From: Streptomyces musisoli
Lineage (GTDB): Bacteria > Actinomycetota > Actinomycetes > Streptomycetales > Streptomycetaceae
Direction: 5' to 3'
DNA length: 64,000 nucleotides
Assembly (NCBI RefSeq): GCF_016741855.1
Contig: NZ_JAERRH010000001.1
Span: 558,001 to 622,000 of the forward strand
The translations under genes were made by a program, and so were the position numbers. The notes under the pieces are model-generated. The model saw only the letters and a program-made list of their open reading frames with translations. It ran no database searches and was not told the origin of the DNA. Shown here piece by piece: positions 53,840 through 62,418 of the stretch (the first letter of the stretch is position 1; every line of letters begins with the position of its first letter).

Positions 53840-54112
53840 CTGTACGAGGCCAGGACGTTGGTGACGCTCCGGGGTAGTCGAGTGGCCGACGGTTGGCTGG
53901 CTGCTCCGCTGTGGGGCCGGTGGTAGTCGTAGTGGATGTTCCAGATGGCGAGGGCTCCGCGACGCTGGTCTTCGGAGGTCCAGGAGTGTCACGTCGACGC
54001 ACGCCCGTGAGATCCCCATCTCGGCTGCCACGTGGGCGATCGGCCGACTCGCGCAGCGTTCGATCAGACGACGTCGGCCCTCGGGCGACAGGGGCGCGTT
54101 GCGGTGGGTCAC
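53836..54112 (-). mobile_element. Internally deleted IS481-type transposase relic
   Basis: From GTG 54112 the frame reads THRNAPLSPEGRRRLIERCA and SRPIAHVAAEMGISRACV, the N-terminal HTH of IS481-family transposases. After a deletion, another frame gives LAIWNIHYDYHRPHSGAASQ and RSVTNVLASYS with a stop at 53838, the family C-terminus with HRPHS. The DDE core of about 200 residues is absent. It overlaps the 3' end of the reductase gene by four bases. No clear inverted ends can be paired. Confidence 0.82.
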
Positions 54113-54741
54113 CGATGTTCCGCCCTGCCGGCAACGGATCCTGCCGCGCCGGGAGATTGCGGGGCCACCCCGAGATGCGCTCCGCGCAAGCCAGACCGCT
54201 CAGCCAAGTCGACCAGCGCGCGGGCATGGTCAGCATGGGTGATTCGAGTGGTCAGGTCGCCTACCTCGGTGAGGGTGTATCCGCCGATGGCCGGCGTGTC
54301 CGTGGCGAAGTCTCCTGCGGGGCTCACCGCTGTCCACTGCAGACCAGACGCCTTGAACGTCTCCAGCGCAGTGCGGTGGCCCAGCGAGAAGGGTCGGTAC
54401 TCCGTGGGAAAGCTGCCGGTGTCGACGGGCGGGACCCCGGCGGCATCGGGCAGCAGCGAGGCGATGCTCACCCAGACCAGCCGAGAGACCCCCGCTTTCT
54501 GCAGCCCGGTCACCAGGCCGTCTGCCACCGCTGGGAAGAAGTCTCCCGGGTCAGCCTCAGCGGGTGCCACGCCTGCGATCGCGGCATCGTGCCCAGCTGC
54601 GGCACGTGCCACGGCTTGCGGGTCGGTGATGTCCGCGTCCGCACTCCTCAACGGCCTCACGTGGTGCCCGCGTGAGGCCGCCTCGGCCACTGCGCTGCTG
54701 CCGGTCATTCCGCCTGCCCCGAAGATCACGATCGTCATCAT
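54109..54741 (-). CDS. NAD(P)H-binding (NmrA-like) oxidoreductase with altered C-terminus
   Basis: This 210-residue atypical short-chain dehydrogenase begins MTIVIFGAGGMTGSSAVAEA (GxxGxxG dinucleotide motif) and has VSRLVWVSIASLLPD and TAVSPAGDFATDTPAIGGYT. The last 30 residues (QSPGAAGSVAGRAEHR) look unrelated to the family and run into the IS481 relic, so the original C-terminus was probably replaced at insertion. It is divergent from an HxlR regulator with a shared 54-bp promoter gap, a standard pairing. Confidence 0.82.
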   Translation of the reverse strand: MMTIVIFGAGGMTGSSAVAEAASRGHHVRPLRSADADITDPQAVARAAAGHDAAIAGVAPAEADPGDFFPAVADGLVTGLQKAGVSRLVWVSIASLLPDAAGVPPVDTGSFPTEYRPFSLGHRTALETFKASGLQWTAVSPAGDFATDTPAIGGYTLTEVGDLTTRITHADHARALVDLAERSGLRGAHLGVAPQSPGAAGSVAGRAEHR

Positions 54742-54765
54742 GGGCTCGACGCTAGGCGAGCCACC

Positions 54766-54783
54766 GGTTACCGATCGGGTACC
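54766..54783. promoter_or_regulatory. HxlR operator candidate
   Basis: GGTTACCGA-TCGGGTACC is an 18-bp inverted repeat with 7 of 9 pairs matching. It lies in the 54-bp divergent gap, 12 bp from the HxlR start, where it would cover both promoters. Confidence 0.55.
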
Positions 54784-54795
54784 TACCCTTGGACT

Positions 54796-55191
54796 ATGAG
54801 CCGGCTCTCGCCCGAGACGTTTGACGAACTATGCCCCTCTTCAATGCTGCCCATTCGGATGCAGAACAAGTGGGCACCCTTGATCATGCGTCTGCTCGGC
54901 GAGGGAGCGCAGCCCTTCAGCGAGCTGCGCAGGGCGCTGCCGAGGACAAGCCCGAAAGAGCTCACCCGAGCACTGCGGTCACTCGACCGCGACGGATTCA
55001 TCACCCGCGACGCCGACGCGGAATCCCCTGGCTACAGCCTCACCCCACTCGGGCAAAGCCTCCTCTCCATCCTCCTGGACGTCTACGCCTGGACCGCCGA
55101 GCACTGGGACGAACTCGTCGATGCCCGCGAGCGCGCAGACCATCCAGAGGACGATCCACCTGTCAATAACGTCCTGACCCGCAACACCTAG
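54796..55191 (+). CDS. HxlR-family regulator
   Basis: This 131-residue winged-HTH protein has the family core KWAPLIMRLLGEGAQPFSEL, RRALPRTSPKELTRALRSLD and GFITRDADAESPGYSLTPLG. HxlR proteins often sense reactive electrophiles or quinones and control a neighbouring reductase. The leading Cys in DELCPSSMLPI is the usual HxlR redox position. It is divergent from the NmrA-like reductase gene. Confidence 0.9.
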   Translation: MSRLSPETFDELCPSSMLPIRMQNKWAPLIMRLLGEGAQPFSELRRALPRTSPKELTRALRSLDRDGFITRDADAESPGYSLTPLGQSLLSILLDVYAWTAEHWDELVDARERADHPEDDPPVNNVLTRNT

Positions 55192-55219
55192 CCGGCGTGC
55201 GCCACCTTGCTCGCACGGA

Positions 55220-55259
55220 GGCAGCCCGGTCCGCGTCGACGCGGTGGACGGCCGGGCTG
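55220..55259. terminator. Hairpin after the HxlR gene
   Basis: GCAGCCCGG (55220-55228) pairs with CCGGGCTGC (55251-55259); within it CCGCG-TCGA-CGCGG (55230-55243) forms a second stem. It lies 28 bp after the HxlR stop codon. No gene is seen between here and 55379. Confidence 0.7.
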
Positions 55260-55378
55260 CATCTGCTGCCCCGACAGCAGCGTGAAGTCGTTGTCGGCGG
55301 GCCGCGCGTGGCGTCTTCCTCGGCGGCAGCCCGTGGATCCGCCCTCGGCGAAATGAACCCTCTTCATGGCCGCGTCGG

Positions 55379-55708
55379 TCACCTCCGGCGGGCGAGGGCT
55401 CTGTGGAGTTCGGCCAGGACCGTCTCGGGCAGGGCGGCGCCCCGCGCGTGCTCGATGATCTGCTCGGCGATCGAGGAGAGCTTGGTGTTGGTGTGCTGCG
55501 ATACCTCGCGCAGCACCGTGAACCCGTCCTGGGGACTGATCTTCGCCATCGTCACGAGCACCCCGATCGCTTGATCCACCACGGCGTGAGAGGCGACCGC
55601 CCGCTGCAACTGCTCGACCTCCACCCGCAACCGCTCAACCTCGTGCACGAGGTCGTCGACGCGGGGACCAGCAGCGGGTTCTCGGCCAGGAGGCGTGGGT
55701 GAGGCCAT
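55379..55708 (-). CDS. ANTAR-domain protein
   Basis: This protein of about 109 residues has a short coiled coil (DDLVHEVERLRVEVEQLQRA) followed by an ANTAR domain: AVASHAVVDQAIGVLVTMAK, FTVLREVSQHTNTKLSSIAE and IIEHARG. ANTAR proteins bind tandem RNA hairpins and act as antiterminators. No GAF sensor is attached. ATG 55708 has no strong ribosome site; earlier starts up to 55774 are open but not conserved-looking. Confidence 0.83.
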   Translation of the reverse strand: MASPTPPGREPAAGPRVDDLVHEVERLRVEVEQLQRAVASHAVVDQAIGVLVTMAKISPQDGFTVLREVSQHTNTKLSSIAEQIIEHARGAALPETVLAELHRALARRR

Positions 55709-55913
55709 AGGTATCACCGTGGGTGTCGGCGGAGCTGGGACGCATAGTCGCCTGCCCTCACCCTTCCACGGCATCCCTTCTGCGGCAGGACGTCACAGCA
55801 CTATGGCCGGGAAGGTGACCTCTCCGAACCCGGGCCCGGAGAGTCGACGGGGCCGGCTGCCGAACCCGCTCGCCGACGAGCAGCCGCTCGGGCGGCTGCA
55901 GCAACGGGCGTGA

Positions 55914-56105
55914 TCAGGCCACGTCGCGGTAGCGCGGTGTCCGATCAGCGTCCCGCGGGCGGCGGGTGCTGTGGACCAGACGCAGATGACGCCCACGGGC
56001 GTGCCGGGCCGCCCTCGGCCGGCCCGGCAGCCAGTCCTCGATGCGGTCCATTCCGTAGAGCAGCAGGCCCAGTACAGGCAGCAGCAACACAGCGACGGCG
56101 ATCAC
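55914..56105 (-). CDS. Small membrane protein
   Basis: A 63-residue protein: one membrane segment (IAVAVLLLPVLGLLLYGMDR), then IEDWLPGRP and a basic His/Arg tail (ARHARGRHLRLVHSTRRPRD). GTG 56105 is preceded by GGAGGG. I have seen similar tiny proteins in many Streptomyces; their function is unknown. Confidence 0.68.
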   Translation of the reverse strand: MIAVAVLLLPVLGLLLYGMDRIEDWLPGRPRAARHARGRHLRLVHSTRRPRDADRTPRYRDVA

Positions 56106-56339
56106 GGTGGAACATCCCTCCGGCCGGCAACACCTCAACGGGTGTCCACCCGCTCCCCAGCCAGCAGCCGGCCCGTGTGAAGGTCTGGTGACCACCGGAG
56201 CGGGGATGGTTCACGGCAGGGGGCCTTGGCAGTTCATGCCACGGCACTCCGGGCATACGGGACCCATGTGTCCAATCGGTCGGCCGACGCGCGGGGCACG
56301 TCCCGGTGCGCCGCGGCCACGGTGCCAGAGGAGATTGCT

Positions 56340-56588
56340 ATGGACCTGGCTGAACTGCTTGCGGATGCGATGCGTCGGCAGCACCTGAGTGCCGAGGCGC
56401 TCGCCTATGCGACCGGTATCCGCGCCCCTCGCATCAAAGCGTTCGCCGAGGACGGAGCCGAAGGGCCGATCCGTCCGACGCGGGAAGAACTCACCGAACT
56501 GGCACGGGCGCTGTCGCTGCCGTTGCCCGCGGTGCTCGGGGTGAACAGGGACCGTCGGGCCGTGGCCCACGCCGGGCAGCAAGTGTGA
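56340..56588 (+). CDS. Small HTH protein
   Basis: An 82-residue XRE-like protein: LAELLADAMRRQHLSAEALA, then YATGIRAPRIKAFAEDGAEG and TREELTELARALSLPLPAVL. ATG 56340 is seven bases after GAGGAG, a strong site. It is a single DNA-binding domain with a Gln/Val end. Targets are not evident. Confidence 0.78.
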   Translation: MDLAELLADAMRRQHLSAEALAYATGIRAPRIKAFAEDGAEGPIRPTREELTELARALSLPLPAVLGVNRDRRAVAHAGQQV

Positions 56589-56646
56589 CGCAGCAGCCAG
56601 GCGCAAGGGCCACACGGATATCGTGCCAGGTGGCGGCACACCCGCG

Positions 56647-57135
56647 TCATTCAGGAGGAATGCGAAACTCGAATTCGGGACGGTCCCACGGCACGGCGGG
56701 CGGGTTCGCGCGCGCGGTCCCGGTCCGCACTGCGCCGGTGCGGTGGTAGAAGCCCTGGGCGGGCAGATGCGACACGACCTTGACGCGGTCGAGCCCGGCG
56801 GCACGGGCCTCGGACTGCATGTGCTCGACGAGGAGTCGTCCGATACCCCGTCCCTGCGCTTCGTCGGCGACGAACAGCAGGTCGAGCTCCGGTGGGGCGA
56901 GGACGAGCGAGTAGAACCCGAGCACCCGGCCTCCATGGTCGTCGGCGCCGACGGCGACGAAGGCGCGGTGGGCCTCGATGTAATCGGGACCGACCCGGTA
57001 GCCCGCGACCGCCGCCGCGTACTTGCCCTCGTAGGCGCCCGAGGTGCGCACGAGCCGCGTGAGCCGTTTGGCATCCCGCCCGACGGCCCTCCGTATCGTG
57101 ACCGGCCGGCTGATCGGGGTGGTACGTGAACTCAT
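56647..57135 (-). CDS. GNAT-family acetyltransferase
   Basis: This 162-residue acetyl-CoA-dependent N-acetyltransferase has VLGFYSLVLAPPELDLLFVA (beta4) and the acetyl-CoA loop DEAQGRGIGRLLVEHMQSEA, then KVVSHLPAQGFYHRTGAVRT. Its substrate is unknown. The start is ATG 57135; the longer frame to 57222 is not needed. Confidence 0.88.
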   Translation of the reverse strand: MSSRTTPISRPVTIRRAVGRDAKRLTRLVRTSGAYEGKYAAAVAGYRVGPDYIEAHRAFVAVGADDHGGRVLGFYSLVLAPPELDLLFVADEAQGRGIGRLLVEHMQSEARAAGLDRVKVVSHLPAQGFYHRTGAVRTGTARANPPAVPWDRPEFEFRIPPE

Positions 57136-57264
57136 CGGGCCGAGTATGCCGCACCGGGAAGCGCCTTCGTGCGGCGGGCCGGCCGCCCGGGCGCGCGCTC
57201 CCGCACCGCTCCCGGGAAACACTCGCCCAGGCCCCGACCGATCACGTCTCCACCGCGTCGTGGA

Positions 57265-59187
57265 TCACGTGGGCCCGGTGTTCGCGGGAGCGTGCGACGG
57301 CGTCCCGCGGTCCCCGTCCGGCGCCGGGCCGGCCGGGCCGGGCAGCCCGCGGGGACCGGCTTCCGAGGCCCGGCGTCCGAGGGCCGGCACGGAGCTCTCG
57401 CCGAGGAAGCCGCCCGACTGGTGCTGCCACAGCTTGGCGTAGGCGCCGTCCGCCGCGAGCAGTTCTTCGTGGGTGCCCTGCTCGACGACGCTTCCGCGGT
57501 CGAGGACGACGAGACGGTCCATGCCGGCGACGGTGCTCAGGCGGTGGGCGACCACGAGGGCGGTACGCCCGTCCATCAACCGCCACAGGGCGTCCTGGAC
57601 GAGGAGTTCGCTCTCCGAGTCCAGTGCGCTGGTCGCCTCGTCGAGCAGCAGGATCGGGGCGTCACGCAGGATGGCCCTGGCGAGAGCGACGCGCTGGCGC
57701 TGGCCGCCCGAGAGTTTCACCCCGCGCTCCCCCACCAGGGTGCCGAAGCCGTCGGGGAGCTGGTCGGCGAACTCCGTGACGTGCGCGGCGGCGGCCGCGG
57801 CGTGGATCTCCTCGTCGGTGGCGCCGGACCGGGCGAAGGCGATGTTGTCCCGCAGGCTGCGGTGGAACATGGCGGGTTCCTGCGGGACGTAGGCGATCAG
57901 CGAGCGCAGGTCGCTCTGGCGCAGCCGGCTGATGTCCTGCCCACCGATCAGGATGCGTCCGTCGTCGATGTCCGACATCCGCAGCAGGAGCCGGGTGAGT
58001 GTGGTCTTGCCGCCGCCGGACCTGCCGACCAGACCGACACGTGCGCCCGCGGGCACGTCCAGGTCAAGCCCCAGGAAGATCGGCTTCGCCCCCGTGTAAG
58101 CGAAGGTCACCGCCTCGAAGCGGATGCCGGTGTCGCGCGGTGCGAGCGGTTCGGGTTCCGTCGGGTCGAGCACGGTGGGCGGATCCAGCAGCAGCTCGGT
58201 GAACTGCGCGGCCTCGGTCATCGAGCTTTCCAGACGCCGGTAGATCTGGTTGAACTCGAACATGATCTCGGTCGCGTTGGAGTAGTAGGTGAAGGCGACG
58301 ACAACCTCCTCCACTCCCCGGCCCGGGCCACCGAAGGCGACGGCGACCAACAGACCCAGCACGTTGGTCAGCACGGACATGGGGGCGATCAGCGTGTCGA
58401 CGCGCAGATTGCCGTAGTCCCACGACCTGAGCGTCAGGCGCCGGGAATCGGCGACGCGGCCGCGGTGTTCGTCGGCCTCCCTCCCCTCGGCCGCGAACGC
58501 CCGGATGGTCTCCATGTTCACGAGGCTGTCGGCGACATGACCGGAGACCCGGGCGATCGCCGCCTCACGCTCGTTGACGAGTCTCTGCCGGCGGCGAATC
58601 AGAGGGGTCGCGGCCACCACGGTCAGCGTGATCATCACCAGGAGGCCGGCGACGAGCATCGGTTCGTAGCTCCACAGCACCACGGCACCGAACACCAGGG
58701 GGACGAGACTGCCCACGATCCGGTACGTCACCGTGTCGACGAAATCCTCGAAGCGCTTGCCGAAGCTCAGCACCCGTTTGGTCAGGGAACCGGCGAAGTT
58801 GTCGTGGAAGAACGCCGCGTCCTTGGCGAGGAGTTCGTCCATGCCGCTCACGTACAGGCGCTCCATGCCGAGGGCGTCCACGCGGTTCAGGCAGTGCTGC
58901 CCGACCCGCCACACGGCCTCGGCGAGCAGCAGCGTCACTCCGAAACCGAGCACGTACGGCAGCGCCGAGCCGAGGGTGAGACCGCCTTCGTCGGCGGCCT
59001 GTCCCGCCAGTTTGGCGATCAGCAGGGGGGCGACGTAGCGGATGCCGATGTTGCCCACGGCCGGCAGCAGCAGCGCGGGCAGGGCCAGCCGTCGTAGTCG
59101 CAGTAGTTCTCGGCCGTAGCGGCGCAGTGCCAGAACGACCGCGCTCCTGCCCGGCGTCGGCCCTCGCGACTCTGTCGTCCCCATCAC
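57265..59187 (-). CDS. ABC transporter, fused permease-ATPase (exporter)
   Basis: This 640-residue half-transporter has six membrane segments (residues about 30-310) and an ATPase domain with Walker A GRSGGGKTTLTRLLLR, Q-loop YVPQEPAMFH, signature KLSGGQRQRVALARAI, Walker B ILLLDEATSALDSES and His in VVAHRLSTVAG. It works as a homodimer exporter of drugs or lipids. ATG 59187 (or 59184) is the start. The last 45 residues are Gly/Pro-rich and variable. A 33-bp tandem array lies upstream. Confidence 0.92.
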   Translation of the reverse strand: MMGTTESRGPTPGRSAVVLALRRYGRELLRLRRLALPALLLPAVGNIGIRYVAPLLIAKLAGQAADEGGLTLGSALPYVLGFGVTLLLAEAVWRVGQHCLNRVDALGMERLYVSGMDELLAKDAAFFHDNFAGSLTKRVLSFGKRFEDFVDTVTYRIVGSLVPLVFGAVVLWSYEPMLVAGLLVMITLTVVAATPLIRRRQRLVNEREAAIARVSGHVADSLVNMETIRAFAAEGREADEHRGRVADSRRLTLRSWDYGNLRVDTLIAPMSVLTNVLGLLVAVAFGGPGRGVEEVVVAFTYYSNATEIMFEFNQIYRRLESSMTEAAQFTELLLDPPTVLDPTEPEPLAPRDTGIRFEAVTFAYTGAKPIFLGLDLDVPAGARVGLVGRSGGGKTTLTRLLLRMSDIDDGRILIGGQDISRLRQSDLRSLIAYVPQEPAMFHRSLRDNIAFARSGATDEEIHAAAAAAHVTEFADQLPDGFGTLVGERGVKLSGGQRQRVALARAILRDAPILLLDEATSALDSESELLVQDALWRLMDGRTALVVAHRLSTVAGMDRLVVLDRGSVVEQGTHEELLAADGAYAKLWQHQSGGFLGESSVPALGRRASEAGPRGLPGPAGPAPDGDRGTPSHAPANTGPT

Positions 59188-59278
59188 ACTCCCGGAGGTT
59201 CGGAAGTCGGAAGTTTCCCGTCAGGGGAGGCACTCAGTCCAGGCATTTACCGCGGACCGGCGAGAACCGGACACCGCC

Positions 59279-59440
59279 GAGTCGCCGGGGAGGGGTCTCG
59301 CCGTCGCCGTCGAGTCGCCGGGGAGGGGTCTCGCCGTCGCCGTCGAGTCGCCGGGGAGGGTCTCGCCGTCGGCATCGGAGCCGCCGTCGGCATCGGAGTC
59401 GCCGTCGGCATCGGAGTCGGAGTCGGCTTCGGAGTCGGGA
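59279..59440. repeat. 33-bp and 18-bp tandem arrays
   Basis: A 33-bp unit (GAGTCGCCGGGGAGGGG-TCTCGCCGTCGCCGTC) occurs at 59279-59311 and 59312-59344 with a third, shorter copy from 59345. It grades into an 18-bp unit (GTCGGCATCGGAGTCGCC) repeated about three times and a degenerate tail to 59440. It lies between the start of the ABC gene (59187) and the stop of the DUF7144 gene (59455), in the 3' flank of the latter. Confidence 0.85.
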
Positions 59441-59454
59441 ACCGATACCGCTTG

Positions 59455-59895
59455 TCAGGTTGCGGGGGTCCCCGGCTCGTAGGTCGTGAGCGCCCAGATG
59501 ACGAACACGTCGAGGGCCACCATGATCACGGACCACACCGGCGAGTACGGCAGGAAGAGGAACTGCGCCAGCAGGCTCAGGGACGCCATCACGATGCCGG
59601 CCACGCGGGCCCATGCGGCGCCGACGAGGACGCCCCAGCCGGCTGCGGCGGCTATGACGCCGAGGACCAGCAGGATCCAGCCCCAGCCGGTCAGGTTGAT
59701 CTTGTAGATGTAGCTGCCGAAGCGGGCGTAGACGTCGTCCACGGCGATCGCGGAGATGCCCTGGAAGATCGCCATGATGCCGTTCAGCAGCAACAGCACA
59801 CCGGCGAAGGCGACACCGCCGGTGGCCAGGGAAGTGCTCGGGGCGGGGGGACGACTGCCGCCGGAGGGTGCTCCGGCACGGGGCTGTGCGGCCAT
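59455..59895 (-). CDS. DUF7144-type four-segment membrane protein
   Basis: This 146-residue protein has four membrane segments: GGVAFAGVLLLLNGIMAIFQ, INLTGWGWILLVLGVIAAAA, VLVGAAWARVAGIVMASLSL and PYSPVWSVIMVALDVFVIWA, with GISAIAVDDVYARFG between the first two. This is the layout of the DUF7144 family of actinobacteria. Function unknown. It reads toward the tandem array. Confidence 0.8.
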   Translation of the reverse strand: MAAQPRAGAPSGGSRPPAPSTSLATGGVAFAGVLLLLNGIMAIFQGISAIAVDDVYARFGSYIYKINLTGWGWILLVLGVIAAAAGWGVLVGAAWARVAGIVMASLSLLAQFLFLPYSPVWSVIMVALDVFVIWALTTYEPGTPAT

Positions 59896-60159
59896 GGTGG
59901 CGCTCCCTTCTCACCGCAGACGGCGTACGGGACGTCCGCCTGACTGCTTCGACCCTCAGGGCCGGACGGGTGACCGGCCACCGGCACTAGGCCGAACGGG
60001 TGACGGGTGACGACGGGCGCCCCGCCCGCACCGCGGCCGTCGCGGGGGCGGTGGCGTGCTTCGCCACCCCGTGCGGGCGGGCCTGGACGTGCGTGTGCCG
60101 TCCGGCTGCCTTTCACTCTGAGGAGACGCCCGACCGAGGGCGAGCAGGGAGACTGCGGC

Positions 60160-60654
60160 ATGACCGGACACAGGGTGCGGGGCGCGACGGCCGCCCTGCT
60201 GACGACGCTGCTCGCGGCCGGCGCGGGCGGCTGCTCGGACGGCGGCGGCTCCGGGTCGGACGCCGCGAGCAAGGCGGCGAGCAAGGCGGCCTCCGCCGCC
60301 GCGTCCGCGGGCAACAAGGCCGCCGAGGCCCTGGCCTCGGCCACCGCCGAGGCCGGGCGCAGACTCGACGAGGTCAAGGGCGGCATCGACGCCAAGGACG
60401 ACGTGCGGCTCGGTGCCACCGGGACGGACGGCGGGCACAGCACCGTCACCGTGACGGCCGACAACACCGCGGACAAGGAGAAGTCGTTCGCCGTGCAGGT
60501 CGATTTCCGGGACACCGGAGGGAATCTGCTGGACGTGGTCGTGGTGACGGTCCGTGACGTCGCGGCCGGATCGTCCGGCGAAGCGAAGGCACAGAGCAAC
60601 CGCAAGCTCTCCGGAACCGTGAAGACCGAGGTCGCCAGGGCCGTACGGTTCTGA
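60160..60654 (+). CDS. Putative lipoprotein with Ala/Lys/Ser coiled region
   Basis: This 164-residue protein has a lipoprotein signal ending LLAAGAGGC (lipid-modified Cys), a low-complexity helical stretch (DAASKAASKAASAAASAG), and a beta-rich C-terminal domain (HSTVTVTADNTADKEKSFAV, LDVVVVTVRDVAAGSSGEAK) like FxLYD-type modules. Function unknown. ATG 60160 is eight bases after GGGAG. Its last three codons (CGG TTC TGA) begin unit 1 of the downstream 36-bp array. Confidence 0.78.
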   Translation: MTGHRVRGATAALLTTLLAAGAGGCSDGGGSGSDAASKAASKAASAAASAGNKAAEALASATAEAGRRLDEVKGGIDAKDDVRLGATGTDGGHSTVTVTADNTADKEKSFAVQVDFRDTGGNLLDVVVVTVRDVAAGSSGEAKAQSNRKLSGTVKTEVARAVRF

Positions 60655-60824
60655 ACGGGCTCGCTCTGCACGGGCCCGGGCCGGCTCTGAACGGGACCGC
60701 TCTGCACGGGCCCGGCCGGTTCTGAACGAGACTGTTCTGGACGGACCCGGGCCGGTTCTGAACGAGACCGCTCTGCACGGGGACCGGCCGGTTCTGAACG
60801 AGACCGCTCTGAACGGGCCGGGCC
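60646..60824 (+). repeat. 36-bp tandem array, five units, each retaining the TGA of the gene end
   Basis: Units are 60646-60681, 60682-60716, 60717-60752, 60753-60788 and 60789-60824 (36, 35, 36, 36, 36 bp). Each starts CGGTTCTGAACG or CGGCTCTGAACG; unit 1 is the last codons and stop of the lipoprotein gene. The rest of the unit reads like AGACCGCTCTGCACGGGC. The array fills the gap to the convergent membrane-protein stop at 60849. Confidence 0.88.
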
Positions 60825-60848
60825 GCGGGGCACCGCGGCCCGGGGGCG

Positions 60849-62162
60849 TCAGGCGGGCGCCTTCGCGCCCTTCTCCGCGTCGGACGGCGCCGCCGCCAGG
60901 AACTCGACGACGGCCAGCAGGAACAGCAGGCACAGGGCGATACCGACCACCACCCAGCCGGTGGGGTACGACCACAGCAGGTAGACCAGCAGTGCCGCCA
61001 CGACCAGGATCCAGGTGATCCACGTGCGGTACCGGCGCACGAAGGGACCCACCGGGCCGGTGCGCAGCCCGCCACGGTCGGCGGTGGCGCGCACCGCGCC
61101 GATGCCCGAGGTCCACAGCCGGCGCACGAGCCCGGCGTGCCTGCCGGGACCGGAGAGCCAGGCGGCCAGGGCGATGATCACACCGAGGGCCACGACCATG
61201 CGCACGGTGGTCTGGAGGAAGTGGGTCAGCGCGTCGTACACGGCGCCGGCCGCCCCCGGGGAGACGCCGGCCGGCAAGCGGTCGAGGTAGAGCACGCGGA
61301 AGATCCGCAGTCCGATGCCGAGGATCCCGGTGGTTACGGCGACACCGAGGCAGCCGGCGACCAGGGCCCGGCGGCGCCGTACCGAGAGCAGCACACCGGC
61401 GGCCACCAGGACGACGGCGAGCACCGGCAGCCAGTTCCCGGCGATTTGGAGGATCCGGACGTATGTCTTGATCTTGCCGATCTGGTCGGATCTGACCAGG
61501 GTCAGGTCGGTGTGCACCTCGGGGATGTGTGCGGCGGCGCCGATCCCCGCGTCGACGAGTCGCTGCTTTAGCCGGTCCAGCACGGGAGCCAGGTCGAGCG
61601 TGACGGAGTCGTTGTGGAGTTGCACCGCGCCGCCGCCGCTTCCGGTGATGGCTTTGTCGAGGGCGCTGTGGATGTCGCGGTTGGCGTCGGTCCAGACGGT
61701 CTTGAAGGCGTCCGACGCGGCGATCTTGCGCGCCTGGTCGTGGACGAAGCTGCGTACCGCGTTCTCGAGCGCGTCGCCGAGCCGGCCGCCGAGAGCCTGC
61801 TGGAGCCGGGGCCGGTCCTGCGGGGCCACGTCCGCGAGCAGGGCGGGCAGGTCGATGTGGCTCATGAGCGCGTCGGTGGCCCGGTTCGCGACGGCGTTCT
61901 GCACGTCGGGGTTCGAGGCGAGCGGGGCGACCGTGGCCACGTAGCGGTCGGTGTCGCCCAGCTCGTCGGCGGCCCAGGCGGCGACCACGGAGAGCGGGGC
62001 GAGGAGGCAGCCGACGACGATGAGCACCGCGGCGACGAAGGACCTGACGTGATGCCGGGGCGGCCGGGCGCGTTGGCTCTCCAGGGCCGCGATCCGTGCC
62101 CGCAGTTCCTGGATCGTGGCCCGTTCCGCAGGCTCGTCCGCGCGTGCTCCGCCGTCCGCCAC
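60849..62162 (-). CDS. Multi-segment membrane protein of unknown function
   Basis: This 437-residue protein has an N-terminal coiled segment (AERATIQELRARIAALESQR), a first membrane segment (SFVAAVLIVVGCLLAPLSVV), a large extracytoplasmic region of about 170 residues with VATVAPLASNPDVQNAVANR, then four or five segments from about residue 250. I know it as a widespread Streptomyces type without assigned function. I choose GTG 62162 just after GGAGGT; the open frame further upstream only translates the 27-bp array. Confidence 0.78.
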   Translation of the reverse strand: MADGGARADEPAERATIQELRARIAALESQRARPPRHHVRSFVAAVLIVVGCLLAPLSVVAAWAADELGDTDRYVATVAPLASNPDVQNAVANRATDALMSHIDLPALLADVAPQDRPRLQQALGGRLGDALENAVRSFVHDQARKIAASDAFKTVWTDANRDIHSALDKAITGSGGGAVQLHNDSVTLDLAPVLDRLKQRLVDAGIGAAAHIPEVHTDLTLVRSDQIGKIKTYVRILQIAGNWLPVLAVVLVAAGVLLSVRRRRALVAGCLGVAVTTGILGIGLRIFRVLYLDRLPAGVSPGAAGAVYDALTHFLQTTVRMVVALGVIIALAAWLSGPGRHAGLVRRLWTSGIGAVRATADRGGLRTGPVGPFVRRYRTWITWILVVAALLVYLLWSYPTGWVVVGIALCLLFLLAVVEFLAAAPSDAEKGAKAPA

Positions 62163-62223
62163 CCGTACCTCCAGGCCTCCAGATCGATCCGTCCCTTCTT
62201 CTGCAAGCCGAACCGCAGCGGGG

Positions 62224-62418
62224 CGGATGCGCGAGCGGGAGGGGGCCGTTCGGATGCGCGGGCGAGAGAGGGAGCCGTTCGGATGCGCGGACGGGAAGAG
62301 GCCCATTCGGATGCGCGAGCGGGAGGGGGCCGTTCGGGATGCGCAGGCGAGAGAGGGAGCCGTTGGGATGCGCGGGCGGGAGGAGGCCGTTCGGATGCGC
62401 GGGCGGGAGGGGGCCGTT
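62224..62418. repeat. 27-bp tandem array, seven units
   Basis: Seven units (27, 29, 28, 27, 30, 27, 27 bp) each begin CGGATGCGCG and end GGGCCGTT or GGAGCCGTT. The array lies 61 bp upstream of the membrane-protein start and would be in its 5' leader. The 62163-62663 gap otherwise shows no gene I can support. Confidence 0.85.
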
